Shown: positions 7,246 to 13,430 of the stretch, piece by piece
Numbering within the stretch: the first letter of the stretch is position 1
Layout of the letters: each line of letters begins with the position of its first letter
Source of the DNA: a virus
Length of the DNA stretch: 20,259 bases
Virus record (IMG/VR): IMGVR_UViG_3300036832_000946
Span: 1 to 20,259 of that record
Strand: one strand, 5' to 3'
Notes under the pieces: generated by a model
Seen by the model: the letters and a program-made list of their open reading frames with translations, nothing else
Database searches by the model: none
What the model was told of the DNA's origin: nothing
Translations under genes and position numbers: made by a program

Positions 7246-8904
7246 GTGGAAGAGTGGAGAAGGGCATTCGAGGAAAGGCTTGCGAATCTGGGGACATTGT
7301 CCTCTGATGAGCTTGCTGCCTTGGAGTCCGAGCTTGTCGATGCGTTCGACAAGGCAGACAGCGACGGTGGGAGCCTGACAGATCTCAATGGTATCAGTGG
7401 AGCCATTTCAGATGTCAGAGCCGCCCAAGATGCGCAAGCAACGGCTGAGGCAGAAGCTGCCGAAAGTCTTGCTGAATTGCGCGCCAATGTTCATCCTGAT
7501 CCTGCTGGCGATTCTGCTGACGATGGCAGCGATGACAGCGACGATTCTGCTTCTGGCGAGGATGACGACGATGCTGACGAGGGGGATGTAGCTGAGCCCC
7601 CATCAAGCAAGCAAATCGCTGCGTCAACAAAGCCAATTCGTCCAAGCCTGGGCCGCGTTGCCGGCAAGGGCAATCCGCCAGCAAAGGGCAACAATACCAT
7701 GCGCGTCAAGACACGTCTTGTCGCTGCCGGCGATGTGCCAGGCTTTGGCGTTGGCCAGGAGATCACGAGCGCCGATCAATTGTCCCAGGCGATCATTCGC
7801 AAACTGCACGGCCTGGGCCGCAGCGGGACACCGGACGATGTCCTTGTCGCATCGGTCATCAAGGAGTTCCCAGAAGAGCGTCAGCTGGGCGATGACCCAA
7901 CGGTCAACAGCCGGAAGTTCCGTGAGGCAATGGCGCCAAGAGCCCTTGTGGCATATGGTGGGATCTGTGCACCATTGCCCATCGACTACACGGTGGAGAC
8001 AATCGGTGACACCGTTCGCCCATTGAAGTCAGCGCTTCCCAACTTCGGTGCGACGCGCGGTGGCGTGCAATTCATGGTGCCGCCAAAGCTCTCGGCGATC
8101 ACCCCGCCAGTCCCATGGACTGTCGCGATGGACCAGGCCGGCACGGCAACCAAGTCGTGCATGGTTGTTGTTTGCGAGCCATTCACATCGGCTGAGATTT
8201 ATGGTATTCCGGTGTGTGTCAAGGTCGGCAACATGATGGGCAAGTACAATCCAGAGCAAGTCACTGCCCAGACAGCGTTGCTGGATGTCGCGGCGGCTCG
8301 CACAGCAGAGCTTCAGTTGCTGACTGCAATTGATGGAGCGAGCCTTGCTCTCACAGCGACTGACGTTCTTGGTGCCGCGCGCACGATCCTGACGACACTG
8401 GATCGCATCATTTCGTCGTATGAGTATCGGCATCGTTTGGCCAATGCAGTACTGCGTATTGCGTTGCCTGACTGGGTGCACGATATGATGCGTGCCGACA
8501 TCGCAATGGAACTTGCGCACGATACGGACAACCGTGATCCCTTGGCCATCAGCGATGCTGATATTGAGGGATGGTTCAACGCGCGCAATTGCTCGCCCAT
8601 CTGGCTGCTGGAAACGATCGCAGCGCCGTGGACGCCACCGGCTGCTGGACCTGCTCAGCTGTGGCCGGCAACGTTCGTGGCGTACTTGTTCGCAGAAGGT
8701 ACCTTTCAGTTCCTGGATGGTGGTCAGATCGATCTTGGTGTCGTGAGAGATTCAACTCTCAACAGCACCAACGATTACGAGATCTGGCGTGAGGACTTTG
8801 AGGGTGTCGCCATGCGCGGCAATGAATCTCTCAAGGTCACAATCACATGCAAGCCGACTGGTTTGTCTGCCGGCACAGTCAACACTGGCGACGTTCCAGG
8901 CTAA
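7246..8904 (+). CDS. Major capsid protein with N-terminal scaffold-like domain
   Basis: Forms the icosahedral shell. The start is GTG 7246, backed by a strong SD. Residues 1-80 are helical and probably coiled coil (LSSDELAALESELVDAFDKAD, then an Ala/Glu-rich run). Residues 82-120 are extremely acidic (Asp/Ser/Glu runs), followed by a Lys/Pro-rich linker to about residue 150. From about 152 (MRVKTRL) the sequence matches the actinophage HK97-fold capsid family: YGGICAPLPIDYTVETIGD, LPNFGATRGGVQFMVPP, YNPEQVTAQTALLDVAAARTAELQLL, LRIALPDWVHDMMRADIAME, and near the end FQFLDGGQIDLGVVRDSTLN...EDFEGVAMRG. There is no separate scaffold gene between protease and capsid, so the first 150 residues probably act as a delta-type scaffold removed by the protease. 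An internal ATG at 7699 lacks a clear SD. Confidence 0.9.
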   Translation: MEEWRRAFEERLANLGTLSSDELAALESELVDAFDKADSDGGSLTDLNGISGAISDVRAAQDAQATAEAEAAESLAELRANVHPDPAGDSADDGSDDSDDSASGEDDDDADEGDVAEPPSSKQIAASTKPIRPSLGRVAGKGNPPAKGNNTMRVKTRLVAAGDVPGFGVGQEITSADQLSQAIIRKLHGLGRSGTPDDVLVASVIKEFPEERQLGDDPTVNSRKFREAMAPRALVAYGGICAPLPIDYTVETIGDTVRPLKSALPNFGATRGGVQFMVPPKLSAITPPVPWTVAMDQAGTATKSCMVVVCEPFTSAEIYGIPVCVKVGNMMGKYNPEQVTAQTALLDVAAARTAELQLLTAIDGASLALTATDVLGAARTILTTLDRIISSYEYRHRLANAVLRIALPDWVHDMMRADIAMELAHDTDNRDPLAISDADIEGWFNARNCSPIWLLETIAAPWTPPAAGPAQLWPATFVAYLFAEGTFQFLDGGQIDLGVVRDSTLNSTNDYEIWREDFEGVAMRGNESLKVTITCKPTGLSAGTVNTGDVPG

Positions 8905-8912
8905 GTCATCAA

Positions 8913-8934
8913 CCTCCACATGGTAATTAGGAGG
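8913..8934 (+). promoter_or_regulatory. Hairpin pairing with the AGGAGG of the next gene
   Basis: CCTCC (8913-8917) can pair with GGAGG (8930-8934) across 12 nt. The GGAGG is the core of the ribosome binding site TAGGAGG (8928-8934). The 5-bp, nearly all-GC stem lies right after the capsid stop and could lower translation of the second head protein relative to the major capsid protein. Confidence 0.45.
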
Positions 8935-8939
8935 CCATG

Positions 8940-9827
8940 ATGACAGCAACTGTTGAGTTCGGAATTGTGCCGATGGGCGGTGCGCTTGTCGCTGCTGCTG
9001 GCGTCAGCGTACCACCACCACTTACGCCATCGCCAGTCAACCTCCTCAGATCATCAAGGAATCCCAGTGATGCCTCTGATGTTCGATGGGAGCAAGGCTT
9101 CGCTTATTTGCCGATGGGCAATGGCGAAATGAACATCGACGATGCTTGTGCTGGTGACAACATCGGCGTTCCAGTTGACAAGAAGGGTGTCGCCACATTC
9201 TGGACGCCATATCTCTTGTCAACGAAATACACCTGCTCAGCAATGGGCGCTGATCTGGCCGAGCATCAGCAACGAGCGCAGGGATTGCTCGATGCAGCAA
9301 CGCCAAAGTTGCTTGAATATGAGCTCTGGAATGGCCTGTTAACTAAGGCTGCTGGATACCAGAATTTGTATCTTGAGCAGGCCACCGGTGTAGATGCTTA
9401 CACCGCCACCTCAGTTGTTGAGGCGATCGCAATTTGCGAGTCTTATCTATCGCAAATGTCGTATGGTGGACGAGGTATGATCCATATGCCGGCATGGGTT
9501 TCTGCCTATCTGCCAGCCGGTGGAATGCGACGCGAGGGCAATCTGATCCTGACGATCCGCGACACAATTGTACTGCCTGGCGCTGGGTATGGACATTATC
9601 CGGCATCGCAGTCTGGTCCACCAGTCGCACCGACAGGAAGCTTCAACATCTATGCGACTGGCATCACCGACGTCAGGACTGGGCCAATTATCCCATGGCC
9701 AGAAGGGGATGTGAACCTGGCACTGAACAGGGCAACGAACACTGTGGACACGCGTGCCTACCGGATGGCTTGTGCGTCATGGGATGGTATCGCATTCGCT
9801 CGCGTCGCAACTACGATTACATTGTAA
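8940..9827 (+). CDS. Second head protein, possible vertex (pentamer) capsid protein
   Basis: A 295-aa protein straight after the major capsid gene. Two ATGs are adjacent (8937 and 8940); TAGGAGG sits 2 nt from the first and 5 nt from the second, so 8940 is preferred. The sequence has DVRWEQGFAYLPMGNGEMNIDDAC near residues 42-65, a helical segment AEHQQRAQGLLDAATPKLLEYELWNGLL, a central GGRGMIHMPAWVSAYLP, and a C-terminal beta-rich part ending YRMACASWDGIAFARVATTI. The R-W-x-x-G-F ... C start and the long helix ending in E-L-W-x-G recall actinophage proteins placed beside the hexamer capsid protein and annotated as pentamer or minor capsid proteins. A structural head role is well supported by position and composition; the vertex role is inference. 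Confidence 0.62.
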   Translation: MTATVEFGIVPMGGALVAAAGVSVPPPLTPSPVNLLRSSRNPSDASDVRWEQGFAYLPMGNGEMNIDDACAGDNIGVPVDKKGVATFWTPYLLSTKYTCSAMGADLAEHQQRAQGLLDAATPKLLEYELWNGLLTKAAGYQNLYLEQATGVDAYTATSVVEAIAICESYLSQMSYGGRGMIHMPAWVSAYLPAGGMRREGNLILTIRDTIVLPGAGYGHYPASQSGPPVAPTGSFNIYATGITDVRTGPIIPWPEGDVNLALNRATNTVDTRAYRMACASWDGIAFARVATTITL

Positions 9828-9832
9828 GGAGG
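9826..9832 (+). promoter_or_regulatory. Strong ribosome binding site overlapping a stop codon
   Basis: AAGGAGG begins within the TAA stop (9825-9827) of the preceding gene and ends 10 nt before ATG 9843. A second purine run, AGAGG, lies 3 nt before the ATG. The strong site suits a highly expressed structural protein. Confidence 0.55.
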
Positions 9833-9842
9833 CAAGAGGCAT

Positions 9843-10691
9843 ATGACTAATCAGGCTGGCGCCTCACTACAATGTGCGGCGATCAGAGTAACGGCCCTGG
9901 ATTTTGACGGTTCACCGGCTGCTGGAAACAACATGTATACCAGTGACCAACTCGTCAAGATTGACTTCAACCCAGATATTGAAGCCGGGTTGGAGATCAG
10001 CAACCGTGGGGCCAGTGGCAATCTGTGCGTGGTCTATCGCACGCCTGACCTGCTCAAGCGTCTGACAATTGAAACTGAATTGTGTGTTCCAGACCCTGAG
10101 CTGGAAGTGCTGATGACTGGTGGAGAAATCTTCTACGAAACAGCGCAACCGACCAATGTGATGGGATTCCAGTATCCAGCACTATTGGTTGACCCAACGC
10201 CCAATGGCATTAGCATTGAGGCGTGGACGCGATATGTCGTGGATGGCTACCAGCCAGCGGGGCAACCGTATATGCGATGGGTTTGGCCTCGCATGTATCT
10301 ACGCAAGGGCAACCGTACGGTGGACATCAACTCAATGGCCACAATCTTTGACGGGTTTGCAATTGAGAATCCATCATGGGGCGACGGCCCATTGGGCGAT
10401 TGGCCATACGACAGCAGCAAAGTTGTCCAGGCCATGTATGACGATTCACTGCCAACCATCCAGATTGGTATGCAAAAGGTTCCAGGCCAGGTTGCTACTG
10501 GTGCGACTGCTGGCACGCCTGGCGCTTGGACGCCTGCTGGTGCATCGCCACCGGCCAACTTCAGCCAGATGAGCACATCAATTGTCGCATCGCCGACAAC
10601 TGCATGGGTTACTGGCGATTACGTTGTGCTCGGTGACAACAGCCATACCTACTGGGATGGCACTGCCTGGCAAGTCGGACAAGCACCGTAA
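9843..10691 (+). CDS. Probable major tail (tube) protein
   Basis: A 282-aa protein. The N-terminal part is a beta-rich structural protein: AAIRVTALDFDGSPAAG, LVKIDFNPDIEAGLEISNRGASGNLCVVYRTPDLLKRLTIETELCVPDPELEVLMTGG. The pattern of an opening IRVTxLD strand, then NxxGxxC, a hydrophobic strand and LCxxDPEL-x-LLTGG is one I associate with actinophage tail-tube proteins. Residues about 215-282 are a Pro/Gly/Ala linker and a small C-terminal module with TPGAWTPAGASPPANF and VTGDYVVLGDNSHTYWDGTAWQVGQAP, a repeat-like ending common on actinophage virion proteins. No other tail-tube candidate lies between the connectors and the tape measure gene, which supports the call by elimination. Its place before the adaptor is unusual; a head decoration protein is the main alternative. 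Confidence 0.55.
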   Translation: MTNQAGASLQCAAIRVTALDFDGSPAAGNNMYTSDQLVKIDFNPDIEAGLEISNRGASGNLCVVYRTPDLLKRLTIETELCVPDPELEVLMTGGEIFYETAQPTNVMGFQYPALLVDPTPNGISIEAWTRYVVDGYQPAGQPYMRWVWPRMYLRKGNRTVDINSMATIFDGFAIENPSWGDGPLGDWPYDSSKVVQAMYDDSLPTIQIGMQKVPGQVATGATAGTPGAWTPAGASPPANFSQMSTSIVASPTTAWVTGDYVVLGDNSHTYWDGTAWQVGQAP

Positions 10692-10707
10692 TAACAAGGG
10701 GATTATC

Positions 10708-11538
10708 ATGACAGCGCCTGCTCAAGAATGGACAACATCCAGCCAGGTGTCATATGTGCTAGGTGACAATGCGCCTGCTGCAGATGACGCCAATGGGCAG
10801 GCGCTGCTTGATAATTCAATTGTGGTGGCCAGTGAATTGTTGTATGCGTTATCTGGGCGACAATTCTCTGGCTCAATCTCGGTGACTAACGTTCGGCCAA
10901 CATCCCGCCCAGAGCAAATCCCTGATCACATGTGGAACTCAAGAATCATCAACGGAGGCTGGGGATTTGGTTACAATCCAGACTGGCTATGGAGTGTGTG
11001 CCATGGTTGTGACTATCGTGGCTGCAATGGTTCGTACATAATCGGTCTGGGTCGTAGTCCAATCGTTAGCGTTGAGGAGGTAATGATTGATGGAGCAGTA
11101 TTGGATCCAGCAGACTACCGAGTCGATGACGCAAAGTGGCTTGTCCGTCAAGACTGCTCGGGCTGGCCCACGTGCCAAGATTTATCAAGAACTACGGACC
11201 AACTCTGTACGTTCGCAGTATCATTCACATTCGGCCAAGACCCACCAGAATCTGGCCAGGCTGCGGCGACGCTACTAGCATCAGAGTTTTACAAAGCTCA
11301 AACACCAGCATTAGCTGGGCAATGTAAGTTGCCATCCAGAGTTTCATCCATCAGCCGGCAGGGTGTGAGCATCGCAGTGTTGGATCCAATGACATTCATC
11401 AGTCAAGGATTCACTGGTTTGTATATGGTCGATGTATTCATCAGAGCATTCAATCCAAACAAGCAAATTAGGAAGCCCATGGTATTCAGCCCAGATATGG
11501 TCAATCTTGGCCGCCGCCAGACATGGCCAGCATCATGA
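10708..11538 (+). CDS. Head-to-tail adaptor/connector protein
   Basis: Binds below the portal ring and starts the neck. The ATG at 10708 follows AAGGGG (10696-10701) by 6 nt; the same frame is open from 10582 inside the previous gene, but that part has no SD. The 276-aa protein shows the actinophage adaptor pattern: a Cys group CHGCDYRGC (C98, C101, C106), LGRSPIVSVEEVMIDGAVLDPADYRVDD, LVRQDCSGWPTCQDL (C150, C156), a strand ending VSFTFGQDPPESG, the helix AAATLLASEFYKAQ, QCKLPSRVSSISRQGVSIAVLDP and the C-terminal FNPNKQIRKPMVFSPDM. These residues are a family signature. The cysteines may form disulfides or bind a metal, which is not established here. Its stop overlaps the start of the next small gene. 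Confidence 0.8.
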   Translation: MTAPAQEWTTSSQVSYVLGDNAPAADDANGQALLDNSIVVASELLYALSGRQFSGSISVTNVRPTSRPEQIPDHMWNSRIINGGWGFGYNPDWLWSVCHGCDYRGCNGSYIIGLGRSPIVSVEEVMIDGAVLDPADYRVDDAKWLVRQDCSGWPTCQDLSRTTDQLCTFAVSFTFGQDPPESGQAAATLLASEFYKAQTPALAGQCKLPSRVSSISRQGVSIAVLDPMTFISQGFTGLYMVDVFIRAFNPNKQIRKPMVFSPDMVNLGRRQTWPAS

Positions 11539-11813
11539 CATACATGGATCCGTTTGTCCCATATGAACCGGTGAATTCATTGCGCGAAGTCACGATGGAA
11601 TATAGCCAGAAGATCGATGGTGCGATCAGAATCACCATCCCAGTCCAACAGCAAGATCGATCTGTCGATTGGGGTGATGGTACGCCAGCATCGACGATCC
11701 ATGCCGGCGATACATCGTCCATCCATAATTACACTGATCATCATGATGATGAGTCGTACACCATCAAGCTTCACGTTGACGACAAAGACATCGAGATGGT
11801 AGTGACGTTCTGA
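11535..11813 (+). CDS. Small PKD-like neck-region protein
   Basis: A 92-aa protein if translation starts at ATG 11535 (ATGA overlap with the adaptor stop), or 96 aa from ATG 11523; neither has a clear SD, so coupling is likely. The second half carries the PKD/Ig-type signature: RSVDWGDGTPAS, then SSIHNYTDHHDDESYTIKLHVDDKDIEMVVTF. In PKD domains the W/F-D-G-D-G turn and the H-x-Y ... Y-x-I/V strand are the hallmark. There is no signal peptide or membrane segment, so it is cytoplasmic or virion-associated. It sits between adaptor and terminator genes, where a head-tail stopper is expected; it may fill that role or decorate the neck. The stop overlaps the next ATG by 1 nt (TGATG). Confidence 0.72.
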   Translation: MTYMDPFVPYEPVNSLREVTMEYSQKIDGAIRITIPVQQQDRSVDWGDGTPASTIHAGDTSSIHNYTDHHDDESYTIKLHVDDKDIEMVVTF

Positions 11814-12313
11814 TGGATCTTCTCACTCTGTCACAAGACTTGCTTCAATTGGTCCAGGATCAATTGACGGCACAGGGTGTCACGATACCTGATCGTGTCT
11901 ATTGTGCACCAGGTGCTGACCTGGTCTTTGACTGTGAGCAGATGACAGTCCATCTGTCAAGAATCATCAGCAATTTCCAGGGCAATGATTCGCCATACCC
12001 AGCACCACATGCAATACGGCGCAAGTCTGCTGAGTTCTATGTGACGTTAGTTCGATGCGTGCCAACGATGGAAGAGGATGGCGAGCCACCGTCACCAGCA
12101 GGCCTGACGACCAGTGCCGGTGTGATCATGAATGATGCTATGGCATTGCGGGTTGCTCTGGAGACTATCGACGCCCAGCACTCGTTGGTACCCCGCAATA
12201 TCCCCACAACGGTTGGGCAACTGAATACAATTGGTCCATTAGGGGCATTGGCGGCAACGCAAATCGTGTATACGGTTGAAGTTGTTAGCAATGCTGCTGG
12301 GTGGGTTGGCTGA
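11813..12313 (+). CDS. Head-tail joining / tail terminator-like protein
   Basis: A 166-aa protein starting in a TGATG overlap. An N-terminal amphipathic helix (LTLSQDLLQLVQDQLTAQG) is followed by VTIPDRVYCAPGADLVFDCEQMTVHLSRI, then AEFYVTLVRCVPTMEEDGEPPSPAGL and a helix MNDAMALRVALETI. The layout of helix, beta strand with C-x(n)-DC-x-Q-hydrophobic-x-V, central strand V-T-L-V-R-C-V-P and closing helix matches small actinophage proteins in the neck gene block, thought to be tail terminators (gpU-like) or connectors. Neighbouring genes agree. Which of the two ring positions it takes cannot be told from sequence alone. Confidence 0.65.
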   Translation: MDLLTLSQDLLQLVQDQLTAQGVTIPDRVYCAPGADLVFDCEQMTVHLSRIISNFQGNDSPYPAPHAIRRKSAEFYVTLVRCVPTMEEDGEPPSPAGLTTSAGVIMNDAMALRVALETIDAQHSLVPRNIPTTVGQLNTIGPLGALAATQIVYTVEVVSNAAGWVG

Positions 12314-12765
12314 TGGTCAGCGGCAGAATCAACAATAGCAAGAATGTGACTTTCGTCATTGATAATCAGGTTCTTGCTGACATGCTGACTGGGCCAAATG
12401 GCATGGTTGTTGTTTACCTGATCAAGCGTGCTGTCATCTTGCAGGATGCCGCCAAGAAGCAGATACGCATGGGGCACGTTCACGCGGGTGGCGGATATGG
12501 TAACTTGCGTGATAGTATTGTCAAGAGAGTCAGTGCTACTCCATACCCGGCAATGCCAGAGGCACAAGTTGGGAGTTCGCATCCGATTGCCCTTATGCAT
12601 CATGAGGGAACTAGGCCACATGAGATAAGGCCACGGTTAGCAAAGGTGCTTCGATTCCCAGCAGCATGGGCGCCAGGTGGATTTGCTGTAGCAATGGTGG
12701 TCCAGCATCCTGGGACAGCACCAAACCGATACCTGACGGACAACCTACATCTAGCCGTGGAGTGA
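12313..12765 (+). CDS. HK97 gp10-like head-tail/tail-completion protein
   Basis: A 150-aa protein from ATG 12313, in a TGATG overlap with the previous stop; a GTG at 12301 is also in frame but lies within the upstream gene. The N-terminal half is basic and helical (LIKRAVILQDAAKKQIRMG) followed by YGNLRDSIVKRV. The C-terminal half has HPIALMHHEGTRPHEIRPRLAKVLRFPA and VVQHPGTAPNRYLTDNLHLA. The paired motifs H-x-x-G-T-x-P-H-x-I-x-P and V-x-H-P-G-T-x-P-x-x-[FY]-L are characteristic of the HK97 gp10-like/minor-capsid family, which closes the tail top and joins it to the head. Two TGA/ATG options follow its stop for the chaperone gene. Confidence 0.78.
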   Translation: MVSGRINNSKNVTFVIDNQVLADMLTGPNGMVVVYLIKRAVILQDAAKKQIRMGHVHAGGGYGNLRDSIVKRVSATPYPAMPEAQVGSSHPIALMHHEGTRPHEIRPRLAKVLRFPAAWAPGGFAVAMVVQHPGTAPNRYLTDNLHLAVE

Positions 12766-12767
12766 TG

Positions 12768-13109
12768 ATGGCCAAGCAATTCAAAGCACCAAGGGACAAG
12801 CGCCCACCACTTGATTTCGAGGTCACGTATGATCGCCTGGTGAATGACGAATTTGTTGAGCAGACTGACAAATTTCAAGCACGGCCAAGCGTTGCTGGCG
12901 GATTGTTATTACAGATTGCGGCAGCGATGAACGCAGAGATTGGCGTGCAGTCTACTGAACTGATCCGTCTATTCGATGGTGCCTTGATGCCTTACGACAG
13001 GGCAAGATTCAAGACATTGATCAACGATGTCGACACAGCAATCCCCATTGAAACATTGGGTGAAATACTTGAGTGGTTGGCTGGTGAGTATGGTGACCGC
13101 CCTACATAG
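12768..13109 (+). CDS. Tail assembly chaperone, upstream (gpG-like) ORF
   Basis: A 113-aa acidic/helical protein (starting MAKQFKAPRDKRPPLDF) whose position just before the tape measure gene, small size and downstream frameshifted partner identify it as the G-type chaperone that keeps the tape measure protein soluble and brings tail-tube subunits. ATGs at 12765 and 12768 are both in frame. GGAG (12759-12762) is 2 nt from the first and 5 nt from the second, favouring 12768. The sequence has a long helical middle (GGLLLQIAAAMNAEIG) and a C-terminal helix LGEILEWLAGEYGD, as in other actinophage chaperones. Normal termination is at TAG 13107; a fraction of ribosomes should shift into the next ORF. 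Confidence 0.8.
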   Translation: MAKQFKAPRDKRPPLDFEVTYDRLVNDEFVEQTDKFQARPSVAGGLLLQIAAAMNAEIGVQSTELIRLFDGALMPYDRARFKTLINDVDTAIPIETLGEILEWLAGEYGDRPT

Positions 13110-13136
13110 AGTGCCTGGTCATTTTTGGCTGGGCAC
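13100..13136 (+). promoter_or_regulatory. -1 ribosomal frameshift site with stimulatory hairpin
   Basis: The second reading frame is open only from 13097 (after TGA 13094-13096), and the first ends at TAG 13107, so the shift must occur in 13 nt. There the run CCCT lets a Pro tRNA on CCT (13101-13103) re-pair with CCC (13100-13102), a -1 shift. Seven nt downstream a 10-bp hairpin starts: GTGCCTGGTC (13111-13120) pairs with GGCTGGGCAC (13127-13136) by 7 Watson-Crick and 3 G-U pairs around a 6-nt ATTTTT loop. This spacing is the usual one for -1 frameshift stimulators. The heptamer is not the classic X-XXY-YYZ form. Confidence 0.65.
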
Positions 13137-13426
13137 GCGCTAATTGGGCAGATGTGGAAGGGCGATTGTTGCTATCAGGACTCAATCCATACAAGCTGGA
13201 TGCAACTCAATTGGTCAATGTTTGCTATAGCATGATCATCTCAGACTTGATGAACTTCGAGATATCCAGAGTTGAGGCTCGTGAAACAATTGATAAACGC
13301 ATCAAGGACATGGTACAAAGTGAGAAGATTAGACGCAACATAAAGGTGGAGCCAGAGCCGTTCCACATGTCACCAGCGATGATGGCTCAAATGGGAATCA
13401 AGATCAACCAGCCTGCAAAGGGGTGA
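13103..13426 (+). CDS. Tail assembly chaperone, downstream (gpT-like) part, made by frameshift
   Basis: This frame has no convincing independent start: a GTG at 13154 has no good SD. It is open back to 13097, overlapping the end of the upstream chaperone. Read after the slip it gives YIECLVIFGWARANWADVEGRLLLSGLNPYKLD and continues to a basic, helical C-terminus (107 residues), for a fused product of about 219 aa. The W-x-x-[VI]-E-x-x-L-L-x-x-G-L ... L-D pattern is typical of actinophage GT-type chaperone tails. In lambda the T part binds the tape measure protein while G binds tail subunits; that is the presumed division here. The AAAGGGG ribosome binding site of the tape measure gene lies at its 3' end. 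Confidence 0.72.
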   Translation, partial: YIECLVIFGWARANWADVEGRLLLSGLNPYKLDATQLVNVCYSMIISDLMNFEISRVEARETIDKRIKDMVQSEKIRRNIKVEPEPFHMSPAMMAQMGIKINQPAKG

Positions 13427-13430
13427 TCTC

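Noticed and set aside
12037-12621. Minus-strand open frame of 194 codons across two genes
   Set aside because: It covers parts of two well-supported neck genes on the other strand, has no SD and no domain; chance openness.
13111-13136. Terminator after the first chaperone ORF
   Set aside because: The stem has T residues only in its loop, no T-run follows, and its place 7 nt after a slip run fits a frameshift stimulator better.
13154-13426. Independent gene starting at GTG 13154
   Set aside because: No usable SD, and the same frame continues upstream into the overlap with the first chaperone, where family-typical residues (IFGWARANW) are encoded.
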